DNA from: Paragorgia papillata
Taxonomy: Eukaryota > Cnidaria > Anthozoa > Scleralcyonacea > Coralliidae
Assembly: GCA_035771165.1 (NCBI GenBank)
Contig: JAWNZC010000320.1
Span: 2,460,001-2,524,000, forward strand
Length of the DNA stretch: 64,000 bases
Direction: 5' to 3'
Part shown: piece by piece, positions 54,077 through 64,000 of the stretch
How positions within the stretch are numbered: the stretch's first letter is position 1
How the letters are laid out: each line of letters begins with the position of its first letter
The notes under the pieces: model-generated
Databases searched by the model: none
Told to the model about the DNA's origin: nothing
Seen by the model: only the letters and a program-made list of their open reading frames with translations
Translations under genes and position numbers: made by a program

Positions 54077-54748
54077 CTAGAGACGAAATTCATCAGCTCC
54101 AAAGATAGAAGTAATCTGAGGTGGTCCTTCTACCTCATTGTGATCTTCATTGGTGTGTAACCCCTGAACTCTTGCATCATGTCCTTGACGACTTAGCAAG
54201 TCTGCTGTGGCCATCTTTGTAGGTATGTATTCCACATTGAAGTCGTACTGCTGAATGTACATCGACCAAGAAGCAAGACGTCGATTTGTGATGTTTGTCT
54301 GTGAATAAAGCCAAGTTAATCCCTTATGGTCAGTCCTGACAGTGAACTTCCCTTGGAGGTAAAGGCGGAAATGTTTCATTGCACTCACAATAGCTAAAAG
54401 CTCCCTCTCGTGAGTTGGATAATTCTGTTCTGCCTTGTTCAGTGTCCTGGAGAAAAATGCGATTGGCCTCTCCCCTTGAGCAGAATTCTGTGTCAAGACA
54501 CCACCTAACCCCACCAAGGAAGCATCTGTGGTGAGTATAAACTGTTCATCAAAATTTGGAAAAGCCAAAACTGGTGCTTGATAAAGTTGTTCCTTTAGCT
54601 GCTGGTAGGCTTGCTCACACTCAACAGACCATTGGAAGTGTTTCTTTTCGTTAGTTTGCTTCTCAAGGAGGCGGTATAACGGCTTTGCTGTATCAGCAAA
54701 GTTAGGCATGAAACGTCGGTAGTAAGACAATGACCCTAAAAACCCCAC
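54077..54748 (-). pseudogene. Gypsy 1 RT connection and RNase H
   Basis: GFLGSLSYYRRFMPNFAD, FILTTDASLVGLGGVLTQ (first RNase H Asp) and VRTDHKGLTWLYSQTNI are diagnostic. It is separated from RT by a frame change in a GGGGTTTTT run near 54745. Confidence 0.85.
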
Positions 54749-55796
54749 GTGGTTCCTTTAGGGAAGATGGTGAAGGTAATAGTTGAATAGCAGCAACTTT
54801 ATCTGGGTTTGGCCGAACCCCGTCACCACTGATGTACAAACCAAGGAAATTCACTTCTCGGTGACCAAATTGGCATTTCTCAGGATTTAAGGTTAGGTTG
54901 TGATCTTTAAATCGTTGACAAACTGTTCGGAGCTTATCCAAGTGTTCTGTCCACGTCCGAGCATGAACAATAACATCATCCAAATATGCAATAGCACTCT
55001 CCCACTGAAGGTCTGCAAGCACTGCTGACATCAGCCTTTGAAAGGAAGATGGAGCACCCGTAAGTCCAAATGGAGTTCCTCTTTCAAATCTGAATTGACC
55101 AGACCGTGTGAGAAAAGAGGTCTTATCCTTATCTGCATCAGAAAGTCCCATCTGATGGTAGCCAGATTTCAAGTCAATTGTGCTGAAATATGTTGCTCCA
55201 TGTAAGGCATTAATACAGTCCTCAATGTTTGGTAAAGGCCAGTGTTGTCCTGCTGTCAATACATTAACACGCCGATAATCAATACACATCCTGGTTTTAC
55301 CATGTTGCTGAACAAGGACAATCGGTGAGGCCCATGGTGAGTTACATGATGCAACAACACCAATGTCAATAAGTCGTTGCACTTCCTTATCAATTTCAGC
55401 ACACTCTTGCGGAGAGTAACGTCGGGGTCGTGAAGCAATAGGAGGGGAATCTCCAGTAGGAATGCTGTGAGTAATAATATCACTAAATCCAAGGGAATCA
55501 CCAGGTAACCAAAAAATATCATTAAAGTCTTCAACTAGATTTCGTATTTCCTGCTGCTTGTCATTGGGAAGCCGAGAATCGATGTTGAGCGTTCGATTTA
55601 ACTTTGATAACCGGAAAGTGTCAGGCTTAACTGTAGAATAACCTTGCTTATGCAGAATGGAGAAATTAGAGTTTACGTTGCCAATGGTTTCACCACGGTA
55701 CAGAGTAACTGGTGAAGGATCAGTATTGGTAACACGAATAACAAATTGTCCATCTGTAGTTGAAAAAAACACCTCTTGCAGCTCCGAGATAGTCAT
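54702..55796 (-). pseudogene. Gypsy 1 reverse transcriptase
   Basis: VQRLIDIGVVASCNSPWASP, TRMCIDYRRVNVLTAGQHWP, FSTIDLKSGYHQMGL and AIAYLDDVIVHARTW (YLDD) show a complete RT core. The start is set by a frame change near 55795. Confidence 0.88.
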
Positions 55797-55960
55797 GCCT
55801 AGCTCTCAATTTAGGTTCAAAACTACCTTCGCCTGTAAAATTAGCTTTTACTCGTACAGTTGCTTCATTATAAGCGGGAATTGTAATGTTTTTCGATACA
55901 CGAGCCAAGACTGGAACACCTTCGTGTTGTGTGTCAACTTTTACTGAACTCTTTGGTGGT

Positions 55961-56365
55961 TCATACTGGTGTGACAACTTGAACTCCCCCCCCATGCTGT
56001 AAAAAAGCTGTCCCAATTTCCCAATCAATATACATAGGACCAAGACTGGAAATAAGATCAATACCAGCAACAAAGGGGCAAACAAGATTGTCCAGAATAT
56101 GAAATCGCTGGTTTTTGACCATCTTGTTCCCAATGTAAACATCGAGTTCAAAGAAACCATGATATGTCAGTGGGGTACCTTGTATCGACCTTGGTTTTAC
56201 ACCAAGTTGCTGCAGTTCTTTCCATATTTGTTTATCCACTCTGTCAGTGCTGATTAAACTCAAATCACTCCCACTATCAAAGAGAAAGCTTACCTCTTTT
56301 TGCTGCTTAACAAATTCACCTGGGACAAATGGTGCTGAAAAAAATGTTGTTGCTGAAACATTCAT
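55961..56365 (-). pseudogene. Gypsy 1 aspartic protease
   Basis: VSFLFDSGSDLSLIS holds the DSG catalytic motif, followed by FVAGIDLISSLG. The frame is lost in a run of eight C at 55986-55993 on the plus strand, after which the homology continues in another frame to about 55795. Confidence 0.8.
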
Positions 56366-56403
56366 GTAGGCCTTGGAATTCGGCCGGGTGAGCCCCCCCG
56401 GCC

Positions 56404-57335
56404 TTAAAAGTTTAAATCAGGCTGTTGGTAATCTGCTGATGCTCCACGTACAAACTGGCTTCGGTTATTTTGCCAATGTTGTTGGTGCTGTGAAGTATTT
56501 TCTTGGTAATTTGATGCTCCACCTCCACGTCCAAACTGGTTTCGATTATTCTGCCTTTGTTGTGGTGTCCATGAAGGATTCTCTCGACGGCGAGCACCAC
56601 AATCACTCCAGAAGTAACTAGTGGAATGACAATAAAAACACTCCTTCTGAGGTTGAAATCGCATTCGGCCAGTTCGGTTCGTTTGCTGACCGCCATAATT
56701 CCTCTTCTTACCGCCATTTGCTCGAGTGCTTAGACTTGCCACTTGAGCTTGTAGTGCAGAAACCTGCTGGCTGATTTCGTGAAATTGTGAAGGCAAAGTT
56801 GACGAGGCTAGTGCACCACACACTTGGGAGTCATGGGGAATTTTCCAGATGCGTTCAAAACGCTCATCTGCGAGTTTCTGGTCGACACCAGCGAAAATAC
56901 ATCCAAAATACGACCGTCTTTCTCTTGTGAATTGGGATAAGCTTTGTTCACGAGGTTTTCTACACGATAGGCGAATTCAGACAATGGTTCGTTGTTTACA
57001 CGTTTTAAGTCGTGCAACTGCTGACGATATGTATATTCGCTGGAAGGTGCGTCGTACTTCGCTTTGAATACAGTATACAGGCTCTTTATGTCTTCCTTTG
57101 TAGCGTTGGGAAGTGAAGCATAATGCTTAAAAGCATCGCCTGTCAAAAGGCGAGCGAATTGTTGGGCTTGTTCGGCATCCGTGGTCCAATAGCCATTCGA
57201 TACATTAATGTCACGATTCAATGCGTACCGTTCCCAAAACAACGGGAAATCTTCAACTCCCGAAAAATTTGCATCAACTTTACAAACTGGTAGCTTCCTC
57301 GACTGTGCGACGCCATCGGCAGGCGGGTCCGACAT
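56404..57335 (-). pseudogene. Gypsy 1 gag with degenerate zinc knuckle
   Basis: Starts MSDPPADGVAQSRKLPVCKV 18 bases after the LTR. A capsid-like region (FARLLTGDAFKHYASLP) follows. The frame changes in a T-run near 56898 and continues in 56823-56404. The knuckle reads CFYCHSTSYFWSDC: the expected His is Tyr. Confidence 0.8.
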
Positions 57336-57353
57336 AATTTCGCTGCCACCAAA

Positions 57354-57491
57354 TGTGATAGGACACGTACAACAACGATACAGTTTATTAGTTCTCTTTT
57401 ATTCAACCAAAACGAGACTCCAACAACAACTCAACCTCGAGGTGCGCAGTCTTACCTGCGCACCTTTACACAGGAAACCCTATCGCTCACA
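57354..57491 (-). repeat. 5' LTR of Gypsy element 1
   Basis: 138 bp, TGTGATAGG to CGCTCACA on the plus strand. Confidence 0.92.
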
Positions 57492-58221
57492 TGAGCAACA
57501 CTATACTGTAGTACAAAAGCTCAGCTTTATAACAGTAGATACATGGCGGTATCAGCAAACTACCAAAATAAAACGAAGTAATTTACGAATATGAGACTTT
57601 CATGTAGCTACCAGGTCTAATAAATTTCTGATTCTTGGCAAGCTTACCTTTTTGTGGCTTTGCTTCGAAGTATTACATTTAGGTGTATTCACGCCATATT
57701 TCTTGTTTGTTTATGATTGTGAGTTATGCGAATTAGAATAATCAGAACTTCAGGCACGCTGATTGGATAGCATTCTGAATTAGCCAATTCAAATAAAACA
57801 CAAACGTAAATAGGCAGCACTTTACAGATATCCCATCCATCACATTGTGATTTCAAAAAGCTCTAAATTTTAGTATATAACTCAATCATTACGGCTGCCA
57901 ACACCCCTCACCTTCAAAGTATACACTATCCGATACGATTTAGCATGGTTGCCTGCTTGTAACAAAAAATGCCATCAACGGTGTTTTCGAGACACTTTTA
58001 TCGAGGTTGGCCGGCCGTCTAGCACATGCATGATAAATCTTTTTTCTACAGATAATACCTCCAGAAACTACAGATAATAGCATTGTGGGCTCAGAATCAA
58101 ACAATTACAGCGGAAAATACAACTAAAAGTGCAGATATCAAGAATTCTTACCAAGTTTCTAACCAATTATAATCAAGGATTCGAAGAAAATGTATAATAA
58201 TACTAATTAAAGGTGGATTTC

Positions 58222-58668
58222 CAGTCCTCGCACGAAGCAGCTTGTTGCGAGCACTCGCAAGCTCGCTGCGAGTATTTTAGCGCTCGTGGCAGATAGTTGG
58301 ACATTTTGAACTATTTTTTATTCGCGGCAAGTACTCGCAGTAAATAAACTAATCAAAACAAATTATGTCAACATTTCAAACTCATTAGTAATTCATGAGG
58401 AAAACTGCACAAAGGAAATCATTACCGTGTCGATGGTTAATTTGCATGGATACTGATATTGAAGGAAGAAAATACAGAAATTACATAAATTAATCGAACT
58501 TTCACCTGGATTTTCTCTTAAAATACCGATTTGTTTGAGGTGCTATATCAAACCCTCGGAAGATTGCTTCATCAGAATATCCAAACACCTCGAAGTTTGT
58601 TCCAAAAACTCGGCTGTCACTTCCTCAGTCGCTAGTTATCGCAACGAGTTGCTTCGTGCGAGGACTGA
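58222..58668. mobile_element. TIR element with AGTCCTCGCACGAAGCA ends
   Basis: Inverted ends of about 30 bp (AGTCCTCGCACGAAGCAGCT and partner) surround about 390 bases with GCGAG-rich subterminal sequence. A short open frame inside (58535-58726) has no known domain. Confidence 0.7.
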
Positions 58669-58900
58669 AAAACAAACACGTTTCAGACCCAAAATCTTGT
58701 ACATTGATATTTTGTTAGTAGAATGAAACTAAATGTCTTGTATAGAACAGCATTTTGAGAATCAGAAATTGTTACGAAAAAGTACGTAACCGTGGTTGCT
58801 ATGGCAACAAGACGTTTTGCTAATTTGCGTTTAAACTAGTTTAATTCGCAAAAAAACTCGCTGACCCCCATTTTTTATTTTATTAAAAGTTTTCTTCTAG

Positions 58901-59042
58901 TATGAGTAATCGTTAGGCCAATTTTTAAAAAAATTCTGTGGATCCAAAAAAAATAAATTATTAACAATAATCACGTTTTTTTTATTTGAAAAATTTTGGA
59001 TCTTTAGAAATTTTTTTTAATTTGGCCTAGTGAATACTCATA
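58901..59042. repeat. Hairpin MITE abutting the Gypsy 2 LTR
   Basis: TATGAGTAATCGTTAGGCC and its inverted counterpart (GGCCTAGTGAATACTCATA) enclose an AT-rich centre. It ends exactly where the LTR begins. Confidence 0.7.
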
Positions 59043-59331
59043 TGTAACGTGCCGAGTTCCGCCAACAAACACACGCCAAGACGTTCAGTCAGAACTCTGT
59101 TTATTTCACAATTTCTTACTTCTTTTATATTTACATGTTGCCCTTGGTTGGCCATCCGTATATCCATATATGGTAATGGCTACGCATGCATGCACGTCTA
59201 TGGGAAGTTATGCATGGATACATGGGAAGTTATGCATGGCTATGCCTATGGGAAGTTATGCATTCTATAATTATATACATATAGGAACTAATTCTACTTT
59301 TATGCTAAGGTCAACAATTGACACCGTTTCA
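59043..59331 (-). repeat. 3' LTR of Gypsy element 2
   Basis: 289 bp. In element orientation it starts TGAAACGG right after the purine tract and ends CGTTACA. Contains three copies of GGGAAGTTATGCAT-type repeats on the plus strand. Confidence 0.8.
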
Positions 59332-59398
59332 CTATTCCCCCCCTTTTATGTTCTCGTCCCGAGGACATCTTAAAATGATCACAATACATTTTGTCACT

Positions 59399-61410
59399 CT
59401 ACAAACCATAGCGGTCGGGAGGTCGTATAGTTTGTCTAAGTCTGGCAGGCCTTGCTCTTGGGATCACCGTGGGTTGAGACGACGCATTATCTACCACCTG
59501 GAACTCTCCTATTTCTGTGGTTGGGCAAACGAGTTCACCCTGGTTAAACGGGATGTAACTTATTTTGAGATTGTTGTGGTGAACAACTATCTCCTTGCCA
59601 CCCTTTGACCTAATCTTATAATTAACACCCAACCGTTTTGTAATCTCATAAGGTCCCCTCCACTTACTACCAAATTTCCAACCTTTGGGCCTTCTCAACA
59701 TGACCGTTTGCCCCTCATCAAATGGCTGCCAGGTATTTGTTCCCTGGTCAAGTCTAGCTTGTTTTTCTGCTGCCTTAGTGAGATTCTCCCTAGCAATTTG
59801 TCGGATATTTCGAAAGACCGACCTAAGTGAGTGTGTATAATCGCTGTGTGTTGACGGGTTTGACAGTGGCATTCCTAGCTCAAGTTCTATTGGAAGCCGG
59901 GGGGTACACCCAAATACCACTTCATAGGGTGAAACCCCTAAAGATTCGTGTTTGCTCGTGTTGTATGCGAATGTCATGCTATCTAACCACAGATCCCAGT
60001 CATCCCTTCGCTTAGAAACAAATGATGAAAGCATGGCTTGTATTGTTCTGTTCTGGCGTTCTGTTTGTCCGTCACATTGTGGATGGTATGCTGTTGTTCT
60101 AGTCTTAGTAATCCCCATAGCGTCGCAAATTTCATGCATCAAGGTGCTTTCGAAATTGCGTCCTTGATCTGAATGAAGTACGGTGGGCGGTCCGAATCGC
60201 GAAAATATTCGGCTAATCAAAATTGGTGCCACTGTACTTGCCTTTTGGTCTCGAGTTGCAAAAGCTTCGCACCACTTCGTGAAGTGATCAACGACTACAA
60301 GAATGTGCTTGTTACCTCGACTGGTCTCGGGTAACGGACCCATGTAGTCCATAGCCCAGAATGTGAATGGTTCTCCTACAGCTATAGTACCTAGTGGTGC
60401 TCGATTGATGTCTGTCGGAGAAGTTTTGCATGTACACACAAGGCACTGCTTGATGTACCTAGCGACGTCGTTACGAATGCCCGGCCAGTAAAATCTCTTT
60501 CTCACCCTCTCCTCCGTGCGTGTTATACCCAAGTGACCGGAAAACGGACTATCGTGAACCGCTTTCAAAATCTCTTCTCGTAGCCCTTCAGGGATCATAA
60601 TAACATAGTTTGGATACGGTTGTTTATGACCTAGTGATCGTACCAACAACCCGTCTCGAACAAAAAGACGATCATAGAGCTTACATAAAAATTTGAAACG
60701 CACGTCATCGGTGCTTTCTGTAATGGGTTTGCGCAACCCACGAGTTTTCATGCTGATAATTTTAGAAAGAAACGGGTCGTTGTGCTGAGCCTGTTTGAGA
60801 TTTAGTGTAGGGTTGACGGATATGGCACAAGTATTTTTCTCACAAGCATTTGAGGTAATTGCGTCACTGGTTGCGTGATGATGCACGTCACCATCGTTGA
60901 TTATGACAGGAGTACTACAGAGAGTCCTAGTTGTCTGCGGTGCGAGAGTGCTAGCAGAATTGACATTAATAGGTTTAGTGCCTTCGAGTTTAATTATGGC
61001 AATGCGGCCGTTGGAAAGTTTAACGCGTATTTCAGTTTTAACGAGATCTGGTTTGCTCTCAAGATGGGTGGTGGGTAATTTCAATTGATTTGCGTTGCAA
61101 GCAAGTCGGTCAGTTAAAGGAGGTTGTACAAGTCTAGATAGCGCGTCGGCATTATTATGCAGACGACCTGCACGATGTTGTACAGAAAATTGAAACTCTT
61201 GTAGATCCATTATCCATCGCGCTAATCTACCTTTGGGCTCCATGCTGTGAAGCCAACGTAAGGCGTTATGATCGGTGATGATTTTAAATTGACGTTCAAG
61301 CAAATAGACTCGGAAATGCTTGGTTCCAAATACGATGGCGTAAGCTTCTTTCTCGCAGGTCGAAAAGTTTTGTTCCCGAGAAGAAAGAGCTTTTTGATGC
61401 ATATGCGACA
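59399..61410 (-). pseudogene. Gypsy 2 pol, RNase H end and integrase
   Basis: The frame contains FSTCEKEAYAIVFGTKHFRV and ITDHNALRWLHSMEPKGRLA (RNase H). The integrase zinc region is SPFSGHLGITRTEERVRKRF with CLVCTCKTS, and the DDE core is MDYMGPLPETSRGNKHILVV, LHSDQGRNFESTLMH and YHPQCDGQTERQNRTIQA. The C-terminal GPY/F-type domain is KWRGPYEITKRLGVNYKI. It ends in TAG at 59399. It would be continuous with 61413-63443 but for a TGA and a one-base length change near 61390-61415. Confidence 0.88.
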
Positions 61411-61412
61411 AC

Positions 61413-63443
61413 TCATTCGCGACCTTCGTCGTCGATCTGAGATAAAACGGCACCAACACCGAAATCCGAAGCATCGGTCTGCAATATGAACTCGCGGTCA
61501 AACTTAGGATAGCATAGAATAGGGGCGGAACAAAGCAAATATTTGATTTGATTGAAAGAAGATTCACATTCGTCGGTCCAGTTGAAGGACGTGTTTTTCT
61601 GTGTGAGGCGAACAAGCGGCGCGGCGACAGTTGCAAATCCCGGAATAAATTTTCGGTAGTAACCAGCAAGACCTAAAAAACTTCTAACTTTTGACACTGA
61701 CTGTGGGGGCGGTATATCACTCACGGCGGATAATTTGAGGGGGTCAGGCTTGATTCCTGATTGAGAAACGACGTGACCTAAGTAGGCCACTTCAGGTGCT
61801 GCGAAACTACACTTTGATAGTTTGACACGAAGGTTGTGCTGTCGTAAGCGAAGCAACACGGTCTCTAGCCGGCAACAATGTTCTTCGATATCACGGCCGA
61901 ACACAATAACATCGTCGAGATAACACAGACATATCGAATATGTCAACCCGGATAGCGCAATTTCCATAGTTCTCTGGAATGAAGCCGGCGCTGTTGAAAG
62001 ACCGAAAGGCATGCGGTTAAATTCGTACAATCCGCTTTGAGTGACGAATGCTGTTTTATGTCGGTCTTCTTCATCTACAGATAACTGCCAGTATCCGTTC
62101 CGAAGATCTAGAGTGGTAAAGTACTGCGCATTTCCTAACGAGTCAAGAATATCATCGATGCGAGGCAGAGGGTGTGCATTGCCGACGGTGACTAAGTTTA
62201 ACTGCCGATAATCTACGCAAAACCGCAGCTCGCCATTTTTCTTCTTAACAAGAATAATGGGGCTTGACCAAGCACTTGTACTAGGACGTATAATACCTTG
62301 TTCTAACATTTCATTAGTTTGCCGTTTCGCCTCGTCTCGATACGCGTATGGCAATCGCCGTGGCCGTTGTTTAACTGGTGGGCTATTCCCTGTATCAATC
62401 TTGTGTGTGTGCAACGTTGTATGACCTAAACTTTCTTCAAACACGTCCGAAAACTTATAGAGGAGTTGTTTAACACGCTCTCTGTCCGGACCAGCTAGGG
62501 AAGTATCAATGACTGAGTCGATTTTGCTAGGGAATGTGTTAGCGTTTTCCTGTCTTATCGCGCCGCAGATATTTGGTGTGGATGTTGAAGAGGTGTTGTG
62601 CGACTCGACCAACGGACAAAATTCTGCTAAATTTTCCCCTGCTGCCAATTCGATGGGGTCGTTGGACATGTTGAGAACTCGCAAAGGGACAACCCTGTTT
62701 TGGTCGGGTTTGACCACAACATGCGCTAAACTAAACCCCGGCCGAGTATCGTTTCCGATATGGGCATGTGGCGCTATCATTCCTATTTGGCCATTGACAC
62801 TTCTGGCCAACTTCCCCTCCAATATGATTTCAGTTCTAGGTGGGACCATGGCGTCATCAACCAAAGTAACTGCCGAGTTACTTTTAAACGTGGACTGACA
62901 GAGAAATCTATCAGTCAAAATGTGGTCCTCCCGAGAGTGGATGACCCCTGCAAGGTTTGCCGTTGTAGACTCTTGCTTATCCTGAATGGGTGTATTTCCA
63001 TGACGGCCCACTAAGAGGTAACCCGCCCGCGCATCCCGTGTTAATACAAGATTATTTTGGGTTATAAAATCCCATCCTAAAACACATTCATACTGAATGT
63101 TATCACTAACTAAGAAATCCCCAGAATAGGGATGTTTACAATGAATAAACTTTAACTCACTATTTATCTGTCCGATAACGTTCAAATTATCTCCAGTGAT
63201 GGAGATGCATTGATGACCCTTAGAATTGTCAATAGCTCGATCATCAAAGTCAATAATACGATGTACAGTACGGTTAATAAAAGATTTCATGGACCCCGTG
63301 TCTAAAAGTGCACGCACACGGACGCCATCAACAAAACAATCAACGAATGGGTGGGTAATATTACTAAAACTATCACTACTGCTACTCACAACGGGATGAT
63401 CACGTCTCCCACCAGAATCTGGACCATCCCTTAGTAGTTTAAA
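61413..63443 (-). pseudogene. Gypsy 2 pol, protease and reverse transcriptase
   Basis: The frame is entered by -1 frameshifting from gag. VRALLDTGSMKSFINR is the aspartic protease (DTG). RT follows: TNEMLEQGIIRPSTSAWSSP, LRFCVDYRQLNLVTVGNAHP, FTTLDLRNGYWQLSVD and CLCYLDDVIVFGRD. RNase H starts FILQTDASDFGVGAVLSQ. The segment ends at a TGA (61413). Confidence 0.88.
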
Positions 63444-64000
63444 TGAGCTGCGTTGCGACAGTCTCGTGCAAAGTGGCCAGTTCCACCACAGGCAAAACAA
63501 ATCAAAGGTCTCACGTTGGGTGATTGCGTCCTTCTCGCGTTTCCTCGAGGACTACGACATTCACGGGCGAAATGACCAGTGCTACCGCAGTTGAAACAGG
63601 CTCCTCGAGGGCGGTTGCCCTTGTCGGCTTTCGGTTGCTCCGCCTTAGACAGTCGATCTTCGAGGGACTGCTGTTTTTCAACGATGCTGGCGACCATGGA
63701 TACTAATTGAGACAGTTGCGAGTTGCTTGAGGCTGTGGCGTTTGGGTCGCTTTGGGTAGAGGCAACGCTCGCAGGAAAACTTGTCGCACCATCTACACGG
63801 GGTAGAGCGTAGCCTTCGACGGCTCGATAGCGTTGCGTAAAACTGAGCATCTCGTCAAGCGTTGGCGTGGGGTTATGCTCTAACAGCTTTAGTTTCAAAG
63901 CATCAGGAAGACCGCGCATATATTGGCGTGAAATCAGGGCTGTTGTCGCGTCGGCCGATAAGGTCGGGTCGGCTTTGGAGAGTAGATTTCCCAGCTCCCA
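63431..64000 (-). CDS. Gypsy 2 gag, C-terminal part (5' end outside window)
   Basis: Open to the window edge. It contains RQYMRGLPDALKLKLLEHNP (capsid end), a coiled-coil-like stretch, and two canonical CCHC knuckles, CFNCGSTGHFAREC and CFACGGTGHFARDC. It ends HLNY-stop at 63431, next to the slippery heptamer. Confidence 0.88.
   Translation of the reverse strand, partial: WELGNLLSKADPTLSADATTALISRQYMRGLPDALKLKLLEHNPTPTLDEMLSFTQRYRAVEGYALPRVDGATSFPASVASTQSDPNATASSNSQLSQLVSMVASIVEKQQSLEDRLSKAEQPKADKGNRPRGACFNCGSTGHFARECRSPRGNARRTQSPNVRPLICFACGGTGHFARDCRNAAHLNY
63437..63443 (-). promoter_or_regulatory. Predicted -1 ribosomal frameshift site TTTAAAC
   Basis: The heptamer is in the gag frame as T TTA AAC, one codon before the gag stop. 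A -1 slip opens exactly the pol frame (FKLLRDGPDSGG). Confidence 0.75.

Larger units (their letters stand above)
52398..57491 (-). mobile_element. Ty3/Gypsy retrotransposon 1, complete with both LTRs
   Basis: LTRs of 141 and 138 bp differ by one visible substitution and one 3-bp indel. Target duplication is TGAG (52394-52397, 57492-57495). A polypurine tract AATGGGGG precedes the 3' LTR. The primer site TGGTGGCAGCG (57341-57351) starts two bases after the 5' LTR, leaving an 18-base leader before gag. Gag, protease, RT, RNase H and integrase follow in the Gypsy order, with several frame breaks. Confidence 0.92.
51897..58012. mobile_element. Element with ~350-bp inverted arms containing a Ty3/Gypsy insertion
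   Basis: The arms 51897-52250 and 57655-58012 are about 90 percent identical reverse complements by eye (outer GCCGGCCAA, then GGCAACCATGCTAAATCGTA). Removing the LTR element (52398-57491) leaves about 1 kb. No target duplication found. In the PRCC intron. Confidence 0.75.
59043..64000 (-). mobile_element. Ty3/Gypsy retrotransposon 2, 3' LTR to gag, running off the window
   Basis: From the right: gag, protease, RT, RNase H, integrase, then a polypurine tract AAAAGGGGGGGAATAG (59332-59347) and the 3' LTR. Only two coding lesions are seen in pol: one CGA-to-TGA type stop and one extra base in an A-run, both near 61390-61415. It is distinct from Gypsy 1 in gag (two intact zinc knuckles) and LTR. 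Confidence 0.93.

Noticed and set aside
58052..58135. Fourth PRCC exon after TTTTTCTACAG
   Set aside because: With phase 1 from exon 3 it meets a stop after eight codons, and no PRCC motif is visible; it is only open in a phase that exon 3 does not supply.

Overview
The window is eukaryotic. It has spliced genes with GT-AG introns, LTR and non-LTR retrotransposons, 5S-rRNA- and tRNA-derived SINEs, DNA transposons and many short inverted-repeat elements (MITEs). The transposon mix, an EGF/TLDc secreted protein, a PRCC homologue and Crypton/KIAA1958-like recombinases point to a cnidarian, probably a stony coral. This is inference from family recognition, not a database result.

Layout. 1-4060: minus-strand BEL/Pao LTR element whose 5' LTR fragment is fused directly to pol. 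4061-8300: mostly featureless, with a 5S-SINE, hairpins and a 43-bp tandem repeat. 8345-10752: remains of two minus-strand tyrosine recombinase genes of the KIAA1958/DUF3504 (Crypton-like) type. 12232-14830: broken minus-strand LINE. 15.5-18.8 kb: 28-bp minisatellite, MITEs and a 5S-SINE. 19.8-36.3 kb: one host gene on the minus strand with promoter, non-coding first exon, signal-peptide exon, four EGF exons, a two-exon TLDc domain and a poly(A) signal. The seven coding exons sum to exactly 356 codons and every internal coding junction is phase 1. Its introns hold LINE 3' ends, SINEs, MITEs and a diverged repeat array. 37-47.2 kb: LINE and SINE fragments, a Tc1/mariner element, a large foldback containing a hAT-like element within another, and microsatellites. 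47.4-51.6 kb and probably beyond the window: plus-strand PRCC homologue, first three coding exons visible. Its following intron carries a long inverted-repeat element that contains a complete Ty3/Gypsy element (52398-57491). 59043-64000: a second Ty3/Gypsy element, with 3' LTR, pol and part of gag, running off the right edge.

Two host genes are supported. The EGF-TLDc protein (355 aa) is secreted by prediction. PRCC is a nuclear protein in known animals. Nearly everything else is mobile DNA, and its main value is stratigraphy: several nests can be ordered because the target-site duplications (TTAA, TA, 7-9 bp) are still readable. Several coding breaks in the young LTR elements fall in homopolymer runs, so sequencing error should be excluded before calling them dead.

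Stretches over 300 bases not listed below are intronic or intergenic DNA in which I see no supported feature.
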